A stretch of 64,000 nucleotides of DNA from Pseudomonas sp. MUP55 (GCF_034043515.1 NZ_CP138214.1:1736001-1800000); one strand, 5' to 3'; shown: positions 44,825-58,175, counted from the stretch's first letter. Numbers and translations are program-made. The notes: generated by a model not told the origin, from the sequence alone.

Positions 44825-44830
44825 TATAAT
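44825..44830 (+). promoter_or_regulatory. Sigma-70 -10 element of mtnA
   Basis: A perfect TATAAT (GCTATAATCGG context, so extended TG is lacking) lies about 34 bases before the mtnA start. The -35 region is weak (GAGCGT near 44802). Confidence 0.5.
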
Positions 44831-44863
44831 CGGCGGCTTTTGTTCATGAGTACGGGGTAAGGG

Positions 44864-45934
44864 ATGCGCGACCGACTGTTGGCTGCAGAGAAGGTGAAGG
44901 CCATCGAGTGGCGTGATGGCGTGCTGCACCTGCTCGATCAGCGCGCGCTGCCGGCCCTTGAACGTTGGGTGGTCTGCTCGACCGCAGGCGAGGTGGCCGC
45001 CGCCATTCGCTCGATGGTGGTGCGCGGCGCGCCGGCCATCGGCATCAGCGCCGCCTATGGCCTGGTGCTGGCTGCTCGCGAGCACATGGCTGAAGGCGGC
45101 GACTGGCAAGCGGCGTGGGAAGAAGACTACGCATTGCTGGCCGATAGCCGTCCCACTGCCGCGAACCTGTTCTGGGCGCTCAAGTGCATGCGCGATCGCC
45201 TCGACCGTCTGAAGCCGCACGCCGATCCGTTGGCGGTGCTGGAAGCCGAAGCCATCGCCATCCATGAAAGCGACCGCGAAGCCAATGTCGTCATGGCCCA
45301 GTTGGGCATGGAGCGGATTCGCAAGCATCAAGGCAATGCCCAGGCGATCCTCACGCATGGCAATGCCGGTGCGTTGGCCTCGGGTGGTGTTGGCACGGCC
45401 CTCGGGGTGATCCGCGCGGCGTTCCTGGAGGGGCTGGTCGAGCAGGTTTATGCCAACGAAACCCGTCCCTGGCTGCAAGGCTCGCGCCTGACGGCGTGGG
45501 AACTGGCGGGCGAGGGCATCCCGGTGACGGTCAATGCCGACTCCGCCGGGGCGCACATCCTCAAGACCAAAGGCGTGACGTGGGTGGTCGTCGGCGCTGA
45601 CTGCATCGCGGCCAATGGTGACGTGATCAGCAAGATCGGCACCTATCAGTTGGCGGTGTGTGCGATGCACCACGGCGTGCGCTTCATGGTGGTGGCGTCG
45701 AGCTCGACCCTCGATCTGATGATAGCCACTGGCGATGATGTTGCCCTGGAAGAGCGTGATGTGGGTGAGTTGCTGGAGATCAATGGCCAGCGGCTGGAGG
45801 TGCAGGCCTTCAATCCGGTTTTCGATGTCACTCCGGCCGATCTGATCGATGTGATCGTTACCGAGAAAGGCGTGGTGGAGCGGCCGGATGCGGCCAAGTT
45901 GGCCAGGTTGATGTGCCGTAAGCGGCTGCATTAA
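44864..45934 (+). CDS. mtnA: Methylthioribose-1-phosphate isomerase
   Basis: A 356-residue member of the eIF2B-like aldose-ketose isomerases. [46 protein letters not shown] (catalytic D226), [21 protein letters not shown] and [10 protein letters not shown] are all family hallmarks. The conserved THCNxG motif reads THGNAG here, so the catalytic Cys is Gly166. From memory other Pseudomonas MtnA may share this. The enzyme converts MTR-1-P to methylthioribulose-1-P after MTA deaminase and a phosphorylase. Confidence 0.93.
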   Translation: MRDRLLAAEKVKAIEWRDGVLHLLDQRALPALERWVVCSTAGEVAAAIRSMVVRGAPAIGISAAYGLVLAAREHMAEGGDWQAAWEEDYALLADSRPTAANLFWALKCMRDRLDRLKPHADPLAVLEAEAIAIHESDREANVVMAQLGMERIRKHQGNAQAILTHGNAGALASGGVGTALGVIRAAFLEGLVEQVYANETRPWLQGSRLTAWELAGEGIPVTVNADSAGAHILKTKGVTWVVVGADCIAANGDVISKIGTYQLAVCAMHHGVRFMVVASSSTLDLMIATGDDVALEERDVGELLEINGQRLEVQAFNPVFDVTPADLIDVIVTEKGVVERPDAAKLARLMCRKRLH

Positions 45935-45956
45935 CGGCTGTGTCGCTGATGAAATT

Positions 45957-46032
45957 GCTATCGGGGGCAAGCCCCCTCCAACATTTGATTTGTGAACACA
46001 TTCAACGTGTGGGAGGGGGCTCGCCCCCGATT
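45957..46032. repeat. REP-type inverted pair, arms outward
   Basis: The arm order is reversed relative to other pairs: TTGCTATCGGGGGCAAGCCC first, then GTGGGAGGGGGCTCGCCCCC. The spacer is about 20 bases. Confidence 0.85.
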
Positions 46033-46358
46033 GGCCCTCAAAGTCAATGAACCCCTCGGATTTACCCCCAAAAAACAGCACCACCCCACCTCTGAGCCTC
46101 TCTCGTCCCCCTCAAGCCTGTCATTCATCAAATTACTATCCTCCATGCGCATCAGGGGGATAGGTGCGTGGCGGCGATTGTGATAACATCCGGCGGTTTC
46201 CAGGGCCGCCCCCAGGGGTTGCCCATAACGTGCAGATCCGTGTCATAACTCGTTGATTTGTCGTAAGTCGTTGTCAGGCACCGTGCCGGCAGCGGCGAGC
46301 TTCGTTCGTCCCATATGGATGTGACGAGGTTTCACCCGAAAAAGGAATCAGGCTTCTC
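46033..46358 (+). promoter_or_regulatory. gyrA upstream region
   Basis: A 326-base non-coding stretch in front of gyrA. GGTGCGTGGCGGCGATTGTGATAACAT near 46164-46189 could hold a -10 (TGATAA). GC-rich dyads (CAGGGCCGCCCCCAGGGG at 46201) suggest leader structure. AAAGGA before the ATG is the SD. The promoter placement is a guess. Confidence 0.35.
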
Positions 46359-49013
<2,655 letters not shown>

Positions 49014-49092
49014 GCGGACACACAGGGGGCGGATGAAGATTCGCCCCCTTGTTGTTTGTCCGGATGGAAATATCGACAGCGATGAAAATCCA

Positions 49093-49182
49093 ACTGTGGG
49101 AGGGGGCTTGCTCCCGATTGCGGAGTGTCAGCGGCACATAAGCTGACTGACCCACCGCTTTCGCGAGCAAGCCCGCTCCCAC
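49093..49182. repeat. Hybrid repeat pair with two different arm types
   Basis: The left arm is of the GTGGGAGGGGGCTTGCTCCC class; the right arm TTTCGCGAGCAAGCCCGCTC mixes it with the GCGAGCAAGC class. It lies between gyrA and serC. Confidence 0.8.
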
Positions 49183-49249
49183 CCGGGATCCGGTGTCGGC
49201 TGATATGTTTGCGTGACTACCACCAGACCAGACCAGAGTGAGATTGGAT

Positions 49250-50335
49250 GTGAGCAAGAGAGCCTATAACTTCTGTGCCGGTCCCGCGGCGCTTCCTGAA
49301 GCAGTCCTGCAGCGCGCGCAGACTGAACTCCTCGACTGGCATGGAAAAGGCCTCTCCGTGATGGAAATGAGCCATCGCAGTGATGAGTTCGTCTCCATCG
49401 CCACCAAGGCCGAGCAGGACCTGCGCGACTTGCTGGGCATCCCGTCCAACTACAAAGTGCTGTTCCTGCAGGGCGGCGCGAGCCAGCAGTTCGCCCAGAT
49501 CCCGCTGAACCTGCTGCCGGAAGGCGGCACGGCCGACTATATCGACACCGGTATCTGGGGGCAGAAGGCCATTGAAGAGGCCTCCCGCTACGGCCATGTC
49601 AACGTGGCAGGCACCGCCAAGCCTCACGACTACTTCGCCATTCCCGGTCAGAACGAATGGAAGTTGTCGAAGGACGCGGCCTACGTGCACTACGTCGCCA
49701 ACGAAACCATCGGTGGCCTGCAATTCGATTGGGTGCCGCAAGTCGGCGACGTGCCGTTGGTGTGCGACATGTCTTCGGACATCCTCTCGCGCCCGATCGA
49801 TGTGTCCAAATACGGCATGATCTACGCCGGTGCGCAGAAAAACATCGGCCCGAGCGGCATCCTGGTCAACATCATTCGCGAAGACCTGTTGGGCCGCGCC
49901 CGTTCGGTGTGCCCGACCATGCTCAACTACAAGGTCGCGGCCGATAATGGCTCGATGTACAACACCCCGCCGGCGTTCGCCTGGTACCTGTCGGGCCTGG
50001 TGTTCGAATGGCTCAAGGAGCAGGGCGGCGTGGCTGCCATTGGCAAGCTCAACGAAGTTAAAAAGCGCACGCTGTATGACTTCATCGACGCCAGCGGCCT
50101 GTACAGCAACCCGATCAACCTGACCGATCGCTCGTGGATGAACGTGCCGTTCCGCCTGGCTGACGACCGTCTGGACAAGCCATTCCTGGCCGGCGCCGAC
50201 GAGCGTGGCCTGCTGAACCTCAAGGGCCACCGTTCGGTCGGCGGCATGCGAGCCTCCATCTATAACGCTGTCGACATCCACGCGATCAACGCGCTGGTTG
50301 CCTACATGGCAGAGTTCGAAAAGGAACACGGCTAA
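49250..50335 (+). CDS. serC: Phosphoserine aminotransferase
   Basis: A 361-residue class V aminotransferase, serine (and pyridoxal-phosphate) biosynthesis. The GTG at 49250 is chosen because it gives the family N-terminus M-SKRAYNFCAGPAALPE; GTG 49238 adds four residues. MSHRSDEF, QGGASQQFAQIP, and the PLP lysine in GAQKNIGPSG are clear. The stop overlaps the start of pheA (TAATG). It begins the serC-pheA-hisC-tyrA/aroA-cmk-rpsA operon. Confidence 0.96.
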   Translation: MSKRAYNFCAGPAALPEAVLQRAQTELLDWHGKGLSVMEMSHRSDEFVSIATKAEQDLRDLLGIPSNYKVLFLQGGASQQFAQIPLNLLPEGGTADYIDTGIWGQKAIEEASRYGHVNVAGTAKPHDYFAIPGQNEWKLSKDAAYVHYVANETIGGLQFDWVPQVGDVPLVCDMSSDILSRPIDVSKYGMIYAGAQKNIGPSGILVNIIREDLLGRARSVCPTMLNYKVAADNGSMYNTPPAFAWYLSGLVFEWLKEQGGVAAIGKLNEVKKRTLYDFIDASGLYSNPINLTDRSWMNVPFRLADDRLDKPFLAGADERGLLNLKGHRSVGGMRASIYNAVDIHAINALVAYMAEFEKEHG

Positions 50336-51429
50336 TGTCTGAGCAAGAACTCAAGGCCCTGCGTGTACGCATCGACAGCCTGGACGAGAAAGTTCTGGAG
50401 CTGATCAGTGAGCGCGCACGCTGCGCCCAGGAAGTGGCGCGGGTGAAGATGGCGTCCCTGGCGGAAGGTGAGGTGCCGGTGTTCTACCGGCCCGAGCGTG
50501 AAGCCCAGGTGCTCAAGCGTGTGATGGAACGCAACAAGGGCCCGCTGGGTAACGAAGAGATGGCGCGGTTGTTCCGTGAAATCATGTCCTCGTGCCTGGC
50601 CCTCGAGCAGCCGCTGAAAGTGGCTTACCTCGGCCCGGAAGGCACCTTCACCCAAGCGGCTGCCATGAAGCATTTTGGCCATGCCGTGATCAGCAAGCCG
50701 ATGGCGGCCATCGACGAAGTGTTCCGCGAAGTGGCGGCCGGTGCGGTGAATTTCGGCGTGGTGCCGGTGGAAAACTCCACCGAAGGTGCGGTCAACCACA
50801 CGCTGGACAGCTTTCTCGAGCACGACATGGTCATCTGTGGCGAAGTCGAACTGCGCATCCACCACCACTTGCTGGTGGGCGAGAACACCAAGACCGACAG
50901 CATCAGCCGTATCTACTCCCACGCCCAGTCGCTGGCCCAGTGCCGCAAGTGGCTGGATGCGCATTACCCGAATGTCGAGCGCGTGGCGGTCGCCAGCAAT
51001 GCCGAAGCGGCCAAGCGGGTCAAGGGCGAGTGGAATTCGGCGGCGATTGCCGGTGATATGGCGGCGGGCCTGTATGGCCTGACGCGCCTGGCCGAGAAAA
51101 TCGAGGACCGTCCGGACAACTCCACGCGCTTTTTGATGATCGGTAGCCAGGAAGTGCCGCCCACTGGCGATGACAAGACGTCGATCATCGTGTCCATGAG
51201 CAACAAGCCGGGCGCGCTGCATGAACTGCTGGTGCCGTTCCATGACAACGGGATCGACCTGACGCGCATCGAGACGCGTCCTTCGCGCAGCGGTAAATGG
51301 ACCTACGTGTTCTTTATCGACTTCGTCGGGCATCACCGCGACCCACTGGTCAAAGGTGTGCTGGAGAAAATCAGCCAGGAGGCCGTGGCACTCAAGGTGC
51401 TGGGCTCTTACCCGAAAGCGGTTTTGTGA
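50335..51429 (+). CDS. pheA: Bifunctional chorismate mutase / prephenate dehydratase
   Basis: A 364-residue P-protein for phenylalanine synthesis. The AroQ-type chorismate mutase is at about 1-90 (LRVRIDSLDEKVLELISERARCAQEVARVK). The dehydratase is about 95-270 (VAYLGPEGTFTQAA, VVPVENSTEGAVNHTLD, DNSTRFLMIG). The C-terminal ACT domain, about 278-360 (SMSNKPGALHELLVPF, TRIETRPSRSGKWTYVFFID), binds phenylalanine for feedback inhibition. Confidence 0.97.
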   Translation: MSEQELKALRVRIDSLDEKVLELISERARCAQEVARVKMASLAEGEVPVFYRPEREAQVLKRVMERNKGPLGNEEMARLFREIMSSCLALEQPLKVAYLGPEGTFTQAAAMKHFGHAVISKPMAAIDEVFREVAAGAVNFGVVPVENSTEGAVNHTLDSFLEHDMVICGEVELRIHHHLLVGENTKTDSISRIYSHAQSLAQCRKWLDAHYPNVERVAVASNAEAAKRVKGEWNSAAIAGDMAAGLYGLTRLAEKIEDRPDNSTRFLMIGSQEVPPTGDDKTSIIVSMSNKPGALHELLVPFHDNGIDLTRIETRPSRSGKWTYVFFIDFVGHHRDPLVKGVLEKISQEAVALKVLGSYPKAVL

Positions 51430-51438
51430 GGCTTTAAC

Positions 51439-52551
51439 ATGAGTGGCAACTTCCTCGCCCTGGCGCAGCCGGGCGTGCAACAACTGTCGCCTTACGTTCC
51501 GGGCAAGCCTGTGGACGAGTTGGCGCGCGAGTTGAATCTGGACCCGGCAAAAATCGTCAAGCTGGCCAGCAACGAGAACCCGCTGGGCCCAAGTCCCAAG
51601 GTGCTGGCGGCGATTCGCGAAGAGCTGGCTGAGCTGACGCGTTATCCCGATGGCAATGGCTTTGCCCTCAAGTCCCTGCTGGCGCAGAAATGCCGGGTGG
51701 AGCTGAGCCAGGTGACCCTGGGCAACGGCTCCAACGACATCCTTGAGCTGGTCGGTCGCGCCTATCTGGCGCCGGGCCTGAATGCCGTGTTCAGTGAACA
51801 CGCATTCGCGGTCTACCCGATCGTTACCCAGGCCGTAGGCGCGGATGCCCGGGTTATCCCGGCAAAAGACTGGGGCCATGACCTGCCCGCGATGCTGGCG
51901 GCCATCGACGCGCAGACGCGCGTGGTGTTCATCGCCAACCCGAACAACCCCACCGGCACCTGGTTCGACGCGCGGGCGCTGCACGACTTCCTGCAAGCGG
52001 TGCCCGAGCACGTGCTGGTGGTGCTGGACGAGGCCTACATCGAGTACGCCGAAGGCGGCGACCTGCCCGATGGTCTGGACTTCCTGGCGACCTACCCGAA
52101 TCTGCTGGTGTCGCGCACGTTCTCCAAGGCCTACGGCCTGGCGTCGCTGCGGGTTGGCTATGGCTTGTCCACGGCGATAGTCGCCGATGTGCTGAACCGC
52201 GTGCGTCAGCCGTTCAACGTCAACAGTCTCGCTTTGGCGGCGGCCTGTGCGGCGCTCAAGGATGCCGACTACCTGGCAGAAAGCCGTCGCCTCAACGAAA
52301 GCGGCATGCAGCAGTTGCAGGAAGGCGTTCGCGAGCTGGGCCTGGGCTGGATTGCGTCCAAGGGCAACTTCATTTGCGTCGACCTCGGCAAGGAAGCTGC
52401 ACCGGTGTTCCAGGGCTTGCTGCGCGAAGGCGTGATCGTGCGCCCGGTGGCCAATTACGGCATGCCCAACCACCTGCGTGTCACCATCGGCTTGCCGGCC
52501 GAGAACAGCCGCTTCCTGGAGGCGTTGGCCAAGGTTCTGGCCCGTGGTTGA
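51439..52551 (+). CDS. hisC: Histidinol-phosphate/aromatic aminotransferase
   Basis: A 370-residue class I/II aminotransferase of the HisC type. KLASNENPLGPSPK, NGSNDILELVGRAYL, FIANPNNPTGTW, VVLDEAYIEYAEG and PLP lysine in RTFSKAYGLASLRVGYG. Located between pheA and tyrA/aroA, it likely serves phenylalanine and tyrosine synthesis as well as histidinol phosphate (hisC2 position). TTTAACATG follows pheA by nine bases. Confidence 0.95.
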   Translation: MSGNFLALAQPGVQQLSPYVPGKPVDELARELNLDPAKIVKLASNENPLGPSPKVLAAIREELAELTRYPDGNGFALKSLLAQKCRVELSQVTLGNGSNDILELVGRAYLAPGLNAVFSEHAFAVYPIVTQAVGADARVIPAKDWGHDLPAMLAAIDAQTRVVFIANPNNPTGTWFDARALHDFLQAVPEHVLVVLDEAYIEYAEGGDLPDGLDFLATYPNLLVSRTFSKAYGLASLRVGYGLSTAIVADVLNRVRQPFNVNSLALAAACAALKDADYLAESRRLNESGMQQLQEGVRELGLGWIASKGNFICVDLGKEAAPVFQGLLREGVIVRPVANYGMPNHLRVTIGLPAENSRFLEALAKVLARG

Positions 52552-52579
52552 TGTCACTGCATTGCAACCTGCTGTGCCT

Positions 52580-54790
52580 ATGATCGGTCGCCTGGTGGTG
52601 GTCGGTCTCGGGTTGATCGGTGGTTCCTTCGCCAAAGGCCTGCGCGAGAGCGGCCTGTGTGGTGAAGTGGTAGGTGTGGACCTGGACCCGCAATCACGTA
52701 AGTTGGCGGTGGAGCTGGGGGTGGTGGACCGCTGTGAGGCGGATCTGGCCATCGCTTGCCAGGGCGCCGACGTGATTCAGTTGGCCGTGCCGATTCTGGC
52801 CATGGAAAAGCTTTTGGCGATTCTGGCCGGCCTGGAGTTGGGCGGCGCGATCCTTACGGATGTCGGCAGTGCCAAGGGCAACGTGGTGCGCGCGGCGCAA
52901 CTGGCGTTTGGCCAGATGCCGCCGCGCTTCGTGCCGGGTCATCCGATTGCCGGTTCCGAGCAGAGCGGGGTGGAGGCGTCCAATGCGCAGCTGTTTCGCC
53001 GGCACAAAGTGATTCTGACGCCGCACGCGCAGACCGACCCTGCGGCGCTGGCCGTGGTGGATCGCCTGTGGCGTGAGCTGGGTGCTGATGTGGAGCACAT
53101 GCAGGTCGAGCGTCACGACGAAGTGCTCGCGGCCACCAGTCATCTGCCGCATTTGCTGGCATTCGGCCTGGTGGATTCGTTGGCCAAGCGCAACGAAAAC
53201 CTGGAGATTTTCCGCTATGCCGCCGGTGGTTTTCGCGATTTTACGCGCATTGCCGGCAGCGATCCGGTGATGTGGCACGACATCTTCCTCGCCAACCGCG
53301 AAGCGGTGTTGCGCACCCTGGACACCTTCCGCAGCGACCTCGATGCCCTGCGCGATGCGGTGGATGCGGGCGATGGTCATCAACTATTGGGCGTGTTCAC
53401 CCGCGCGCGGGTGGCGCGTGAACACTTCAGCAAGATCCTGGCGCGCCGTGCCTATATGGAAACCGCAGTGAACGCCGATGACCTGACCTTCATCGCCAGC
53501 CCCGGTGGCCGCTTGAGCGGGCGCATTCGGGTGCCGGGTGACAAGTCGATCTCCCATCGGTCGATCATGCTGGGCTCATTGGCCGATGGCGTCACCGAAG
53601 TCGAAGGTTTTCTTGAAGGTGAGGACGCTTTGGCGACCTTGCAGGCCTTTCGCGACATGGGTGTGGTGATTGAAGGGCCGCACCATGGTCGAGTGACCAT
53701 TCATGGTGTGGGCTTGCACGGCTTGAAGCCTGCGCCTGGGCCGATCTATCTGGGCAATTCCGGTACGTCCATGCGCCTGTTGTCCGGTTTGCTGGCGGCG
53801 CAAAGCTTCGACAGCGTACTGACCGGCGATGCGTCGCTGTCCAGGCGCCCGATGAGTCGCGTGGCCAAGCCGCTGCAGGAAATGGGCGCGGTGATCGAGA
53901 CCGGGCCGCAAGGGCGCCCTCCGCTGACCATTCGCGGTGGCCAGGCGCTCAAAGGCTTGAATTATGTACTGCCAATGGCCAGCGCCCAGGTGAAATCCTG
54001 CCTGTTGTTGGCCGGACTCTACGCCGAAGGCAAAACCTCGCTCACCGAACCTGCACCGACTCGGGACCACACCGAGCGTATGTTGCGCGGTTTTGGTTAT
54101 CCGGTGGTGGTGCAGGGCGCGACGGCGTCGGTTGAGTCCGGGCATGGGCTGACCGCTACCCATATAGAAGTACCGGGAGATATTTCCTCTTCGGCATTTT
54201 TCCTGGTGGCGGCAACTATTGCCGAGGGTTCCGAGTTGTTGCTGGAGCATGTCGGTATCAATCCGACCCGCACCGGGGTGATCGATATCCTGCGCCTGAT
54301 GGGGGCGGATATCACCTTGGAAAACCCTCGCGAAGTGGGCGGCGAGCCGGTTGCGGACTTGCGGGTGCGCGCCGCGGTACTCAAGGGTATCGAGATTCCC
54401 GAGGCGCTGGTGCCCTTGGCGATCGACGAGTTCCCGGTACTGTTCGTTGCCGCCGCCTGCGCGCAGGGGCGAACCGTACTGCGCGGTGCCGAGGAGCTGC
54501 GAGTGAAGGAGTCCGATCGAATCCAGGTCATGGCCGACGGTCTGTTGGCGCTGGGTGTGAAGTGTGAACCGACGCCTGATGGGATTATCATTGACGGTGG
54601 CCCGATAGGCGGTGGCGACGTAGATGCCCAGGGTGATCACCGGATTGCCATGGCATTCAGCGTGGCGTCCCTGCAGGCGGCGGCGCCGATTCGTATCCAT
54701 GACTGTGCCAACGTCGCTACATCTTTTCCGAATTTTCTTACACTGTGTGCCCACGTCGGCATGCGTGTAGCCCAAGAGGCTCAATTGTGA
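52580..54790 (+). CDS. tyrA-aroA: Fused prephenate dehydrogenase / EPSP synthase
   Basis: A 736-residue fusion. The TyrA part (about 1-290) starts [23 protein letters not shown] (NAD-binding) with [14 protein letters not shown] and [13 protein letters not shown]. The AroA part (about 300-736) has [51 protein letters not shown] and [15 protein letters not shown]. The fusion couples tyrosine synthesis with the step making EPSP and is normal for Pseudomonas. An in-frame GTG at 52544, overlapping hisC, is an alternative start. The stop overlaps cmk. Confidence 0.95.
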   Translation: MIGRLVVVGLGLIGGSFAKGLRESGLCGEVVGVDLDPQSRKLAVELGVVDRCEADLAIACQGADVIQLAVPILAMEKLLAILAGLELGGAILTDVGSAKGNVVRAAQLAFGQMPPRFVPGHPIAGSEQSGVEASNAQLFRRHKVILTPHAQTDPAALAVVDRLWRELGADVEHMQVERHDEVLAATSHLPHLLAFGLVDSLAKRNENLEIFRYAAGGFRDFTRIAGSDPVMWHDIFLANREAVLRTLDTFRSDLDALRDAVDAGDGHQLLGVFTRARVAREHFSKILARRAYMETAVNADDLTFIASPGGRLSGRIRVPGDKSISHRSIMLGSLADGVTEVEGFLEGEDALATLQAFRDMGVVIEGPHHGRVTIHGVGLHGLKPAPGPIYLGNSGTSMRLLSGLLAAQSFDSVLTGDASLSRRPMSRVAKPLQEMGAVIETGPQGRPPLTIRGGQALKGLNYVLPMASAQVKSCLLLAGLYAEGKTSLTEPAPTRDHTERMLRGFGYPVVVQGATASVESGHGLTATHIEVPGDISSSAFFLVAATIAEGSELLLEHVGINPTRTGVIDILRLMGADITLENPREVGGEPVADLRVRAAVLKGIEIPEALVPLAIDEFPVLFVAAACAQGRTVLRGAEELRVKESDRIQVMADGLLALGVKCEPTPDGIIIDGGPIGGGDVDAQGDHRIAMAFSVASLQAAAPIRIHDCANVATSFPNFLTLCAHVGMRVAQEAQL

Positions 54791-55476
54791 ATATCAAAGC
54801 ACCGGTGATTACCATCGACGGGCCAAGCGGCTCGGGCAAAGGCACGATCGCTGGCATCCTGGCCAAGCGCCTGGGCTGGTGCCTGCTGGATTCGGGCGCG
54901 CTGTATCGCCTGCTGGCGTTCGCCGCGCACAACCATGGCGTCGACCTGACCAACGAAGAGTTGCTGACCAAAATCGCCGCCCATCTGGATGTGCAATTCA
55001 TCGCGGCGACCGACGGTCAATTGCAGCGCATCATTCTTGAAGGGGATGAGGTCAGTGATGTGATTCGCACCGAGAGTATCGGTGCCGGCGCTTCTCAAGT
55101 GGCGGCTCTGCCGGCAGTGCGTGAAGCGTTGCTGCAGCGCCAGCGCGCGTTTCAGGAGCCGCCAGGCCTGGTGGCCGATGGCCGCGACATGGGCACCGTG
55201 GTGTTTCCCGAGGCACCGCTGAAGATTTTCCTGACCGCCAGCGCCGAGGAGCGTGCCCGTCGCCGCTACTTGCAGTTGAAGGGCAAAGTCGATGGTGTTA
55301 GTCTGTCGAGTCTGCTAGATGAGATCCGTGCACGCGATGAGCGTGATACCCAGCGTGCGGTAGCCCCGCTCAAGCCGGCGGCTGACGCCATACAGCTGGA
55401 TTCCACGGAGTTGTCCATCGAGCAGGTGTTGCAACGCATCATGAGCGAGATCGCAATTCGCGATATCGCCGGGTGA
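54787..55476 (+). CDS. cmk: Cytidylate kinase
   Basis: A 229-residue (d)CMP kinase. The GTG start overlaps the upstream stop (GTGA) and gives [31 protein letters not shown] with the P-loop. [44 protein letters not shown] and the Lid arginine region [17 protein letters not shown] are typical. A longer ORF start lies inside aroA and is rejected. Confidence 0.96.
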   Translation: MNIKAPVITIDGPSGSGKGTIAGILAKRLGWCLLDSGALYRLLAFAAHNHGVDLTNEELLTKIAAHLDVQFIAATDGQLQRIILEGDEVSDVIRTESIGAGASQVAALPAVREALLQRQRAFQEPPGLVADGRDMGTVVFPEAPLKIFLTASAEERARRRYLQLKGKVDGVSLSSLLDEIRARDERDTQRAVAPLKPAADAIQLDSTELSIEQVLQRIMSEIAIRDIAG

Positions 55477-55595
55477 CCAAGAAGGCTGCAGGGGACCAGT
55501 CATAGTCCTGCGGTGCTTCTTTTAATTGAAACTGACCCACGCCGTCTGGGGTGTGGAGATGGGCGTATTCTTCGCCCTTATCAACAGGAATTAAA
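55477..55595 (+). promoter_or_regulatory. rpsA leader with hairpins
   Basis: Three potential hairpins precede rpsA: CTGCAGGGGACCAGT/CATAGTCCTGCG-type (55487-55512), CCACGCC-GTCT-GGGGTGTGG (about 55537-55555) and GGGCG-TATTCTT-CGCCC (55561-55577). A weak SD (CAGGAAT) follows. Gammaproteobacterial rpsA leaders fold into serial hairpins that recruit S1-less 30S and mediate S1 autocontrol; this leader fits. Confidence 0.55.
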
Positions 55596-57278
55596 ATGAG
55601 CGAAAGCTTTGCGGAACTCTTTGAAGAAAGCCTAAAAACCCTGAACCTTCAGGCAGGCTCCATCATCACCGGTGTTATCGTTGATATCGATTACCAAGCT
55701 CGCTGGGTAACCGTTCACGCTGGTCTGAAGTCTGAAGCTCTGATCCCGCTGGAACAGTTCTACAACGATGCTGGTGATCTGACAATCAATGTCGGTGACG
55801 AAGTTCACGTTGCTCTGGACTCGGTTGAAGACGGTTTCGGTGAAACCAAGCTGTCCCGTGAAAAAGCCAAGCGCGCTGAATGCTGGATTGTTCTCGAAGC
55901 AGCCTTCGCAGCTGAAGAAGTGGTCAAGGGCGTTATCAACGGTAAGGTTAAAGGCGGCTTCACTGTCGACGTTAACGGCATCCGTGCGTTCCTGCCAGGT
56001 TCTTTGGTCGACGTTCGTCCAGTGCGCGATACCACGCACCTGGAAGGCAAAGAACTCGAATTCAAAGTCATCAAGCTCGACCAGAAGCGCAACAACGTTG
56101 TCGTTTCCCGTCGCAGCGTGCTGGAAGCAGAGAACTCCGCCGAGCGTGAAGCTCTGCTGGAATCCCTGCAGGAAGGCCAACAAGTCAAAGGTATCGTCAA
56201 GAACCTCACCGATTACGGCGCATTCGTCGATCTGGGTGGCGTCGATGGCCTGCTGCACATTACCGACATGGCTTGGAAGCGTATCAAGCATCCTTCCGAA
56301 ATCGTCAACGTTGGCGACGAGATCGATGTCAAGGTTCTGAAATACGATCGCGAACGCAACCGTGTTTCCCTGGGCCTGAAGCAGCTGGGTGAAGATCCAT
56401 GGGTCGCTATCAAAGCCCGTTACCCAGAAGGCACTCGTGTTACTGCACGTGTTACCAACCTGACCGACTACGGCTGCTTCGCTGAGCTGGAAGAAGGCGT
56501 TGAAGGCCTGGTACACGTTTCCGAAATGGACTGGACCAACAAGAACATCCACCCTTCGAAAGTCGTACAAGTCGGCGACGAAGTGGAAGTTATGGTTCTG
56601 GACATCGACGAAGAGCGTCGTCGTATCTCCCTGGGCATCAAGCAGTGCAAATCTAACCCATGGGAAGATTTCTCTGGCCAGTTCAACAAGGGCGATAAAA
56701 TCTCCGGCACCATCAAGTCGATCACCGATTTCGGTATCTTCATTGGTCTGGACGGCGGCATCGACGGCCTGGTTCACCTGTCCGACATCTCCTGGAACGA
56801 AGTTGGCGAAGAAGCTGTTCGTCGTTTCAAGAAGGGCGACGAGCTGGACACCGTTATCCTGTCGGTTGACCCAGAGCGCGAGCGCATCTCCCTGGGCATC
56901 AAGCAACTGGAAAGCGATCCGTTCTCCGAATACGTTCAAGAGAACGACAAAGGCGCCATCGTTAAAGGTACAGTGAAAGAAGTTGACGCCAAAGGCGCCA
57001 TCATCACTCTGGCCGACGATATCGAAGCGACTCTGAAAGCCTCCGAAATCAGCCGTGACCGCGTTGAAGACGCGCGCAACGTTCTGAAAGAAGGCCAGGA
57101 AGTAGAAGCCAAGATCATCAGCGTTGACCGCAAGAGCCGCGTAATCCAACTTTCCATCAAGTCGAAAGACGAAGTGGAAGAGAAGGAAGCTATCCAGAGC
57201 CTGAAAGAAGCTCCGGAAGCAGCTGCTGATACCACCATGGCGGCACTGCTGCGCCAGGCAATGGCTAAGCAGAACTAA
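55596..57278 (+). CDS. rpsA: 30S ribosomal protein S1
   Basis: A 560-residue S1 with six OB-fold S1 repeats at about 20-90, 105-170, 190-260, 275-345, 362-432 and 448-520. Each has the pattern G-x-V-x2-I-x-D-[YF]-G-x-F-[VI] (e.g. [40 protein letters not shown]). ATG 55596 gives the family start [13 protein letters not shown]. It unfolds mRNA and anchors it to the 30S subunit. A strong terminator follows. Confidence 0.98.
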   Translation: MSESFAELFEESLKTLNLQAGSIITGVIVDIDYQARWVTVHAGLKSEALIPLEQFYNDAGDLTINVGDEVHVALDSVEDGFGETKLSREKAKRAECWIVLEAAFAAEEVVKGVINGKVKGGFTVDVNGIRAFLPGSLVDVRPVRDTTHLEGKELEFKVIKLDQKRNNVVVSRRSVLEAENSAEREALLESLQEGQQVKGIVKNLTDYGAFVDLGGVDGLLHITDMAWKRIKHPSEIVNVGDEIDVKVLKYDRERNRVSLGLKQLGEDPWVAIKARYPEGTRVTARVTNLTDYGCFAELEEGVEGLVHVSEMDWTNKNIHPSKVVQVGDEVEVMVLDIDEERRRISLGIKQCKSNPWEDFSGQFNKGDKISGTIKSITDFGIFIGLDGGIDGLVHLSDISWNEVGEEAVRRFKKGDELDTVILSVDPERERISLGIKQLESDPFSEYVQENDKGAIVKGTVKEVDAKGAIITLADDIEATLKASEISRDRVEDARNVLKEGQEVEAKIISVDRKSRVIQLSIKSKDEVEEKEAIQSLKEAPEAAADTTMAALLRQAMAKQN

Positions 57279-57297
57279 GTTCTGTAAAGCTGTAGAG

Positions 57298-57326
57298 AAA
57301 GGGCGACTTCGGTCGCCCTTTTTTGT
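57298..57326 (+). terminator. Intrinsic terminator after rpsA
   Basis: AAGGGCGAC-TTCG-GTCGCCCTT stem with a stable TTCG tetraloop followed by a T run. Confidence 0.95.
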
Positions 57327-57437
57327 GCCTGAAATTTGATGAATCAACAACGCCGAACCAAGGCATTCAGCCCGCGGTCAGAACTGGCTATAGTCTTTAA
57401 AAAGACAATTCGCGTTACTGATTTAATAAGGGTTTAA

Positions 57438-57722
57438 ATGAACAGGATTCTCGTTGTACTCGCGTTAGCGATACTCGCGGGTTGCTCAAGCACCAGCGCC
57501 AAGACCCACGTCAAGCGAGGTGTCAGCGGCATTGAGGTCGACTGCTCTGGGCTTGGCAACAAGTGGGAGAAATGCGAGAAGCGCGCCGCTCGCGAGTGCA
57601 AGATGCAGGGTTACAAAGTCATCACTCGTTCCAGCGATGCGGCCGATGAAGAAGGGGACTTCCCGTTCGGCTGGAATCCTGCCGGCGCGGTAACACGCAC
57701 CATGCTGGTGATCTGCAAATGA
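57438..57722 (+). CDS. Small lipoprotein with conserved Cys, unknown function
   Basis: A 94-residue protein with signal MNRILVVLALAILAGCSST; lipobox LAGC, C16 lipidated. The mature part has GIEVDCSGLGNKWEKCEKRAARECKMQGYKVI and a last-but-one Cys (VICK), giving four Cys that may form two disulfides. The pattern resembles short Pseudomonas lipoproteins found between rpsA and ihfB. A promoter may be at TATAGTCTTTAAAAAG upstream (57390). Role unknown. Confidence 0.78.
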   Translation: MNRILVVLALAILAGCSSTSAKTHVKRGVSGIEVDCSGLGNKWEKCEKRAARECKMQGYKVITRSSDAADEEGDFPFGWNPAGAVTRTMLVICK

Positions 57723-57854
57723 TGTGCTTAGGCTTGGGTAGATGGTGTTTATCCAGCCAGAAAATAAGTTGTTATACGGGCTGTTCAAATTCATCAACTC
57801 GTGCTAAAACCTTCGGAGCGCTTTTCCTAGCTGCTTGAAAAAGAAGGGAAAAAT

Positions 57855-58151
57855 ATGACGAAGTCGGAGTTGATCGAACGAATTGTCACCCATCAAGGGC
57901 TGCTCTCATCCAAGGATGTGGAGTTGGCTATCAAGACCATGCTCGAGCAAATGTCCCAATGCCTGGCCACCGGAGATCGCATCGAAATCCGCGGCTTCGG
58001 CAGCTTCTCCCTCCACTACCGCGCCCCGCGCGTAGGCCGCAACCCCAAAACCGGCCAATCCGTCAGCCTCGACGGCAAGTTCGTTCCCCACTTCAAGCCG
58101 GGCAAGGAATTGCGTGATCGGGTGAACGAAGAAGAGGAAGAGGGCGTCTGA
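57855..58151 (+). CDS. ihfB: Integration host factor subunit beta
   Basis: A 98-residue HU/IHF-family protein: [70 protein letters not shown]. The [11 protein letters not shown] and GRNPKTG beta-arm tip with Pro are diagnostic. It pairs with IHF alpha to bend DNA. An SD-like AAGAAGGGAAAAAT precedes ATG. Position next to rpsA is conserved. Confidence 0.97.
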   Translation: MTKSELIERIVTHQGLLSSKDVELAIKTMLEQMSQCLATGDRIEIRGFGSFSLHYRAPRVGRNPKTGQSVSLDGKFVPHFKPGKELRDRVNEEEEEGV

Positions 58152-58175
58152 GTGTTTTTGGTGTAGGAGAAGGAT

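Noticed and set aside
50332..52752. 806-codon minus-strand ORF opposite pheA and hisC
   Set aside because: His/Arg/Gln-rich translation without domains, antisense to two certain genes; a GC-rich codon shadow.
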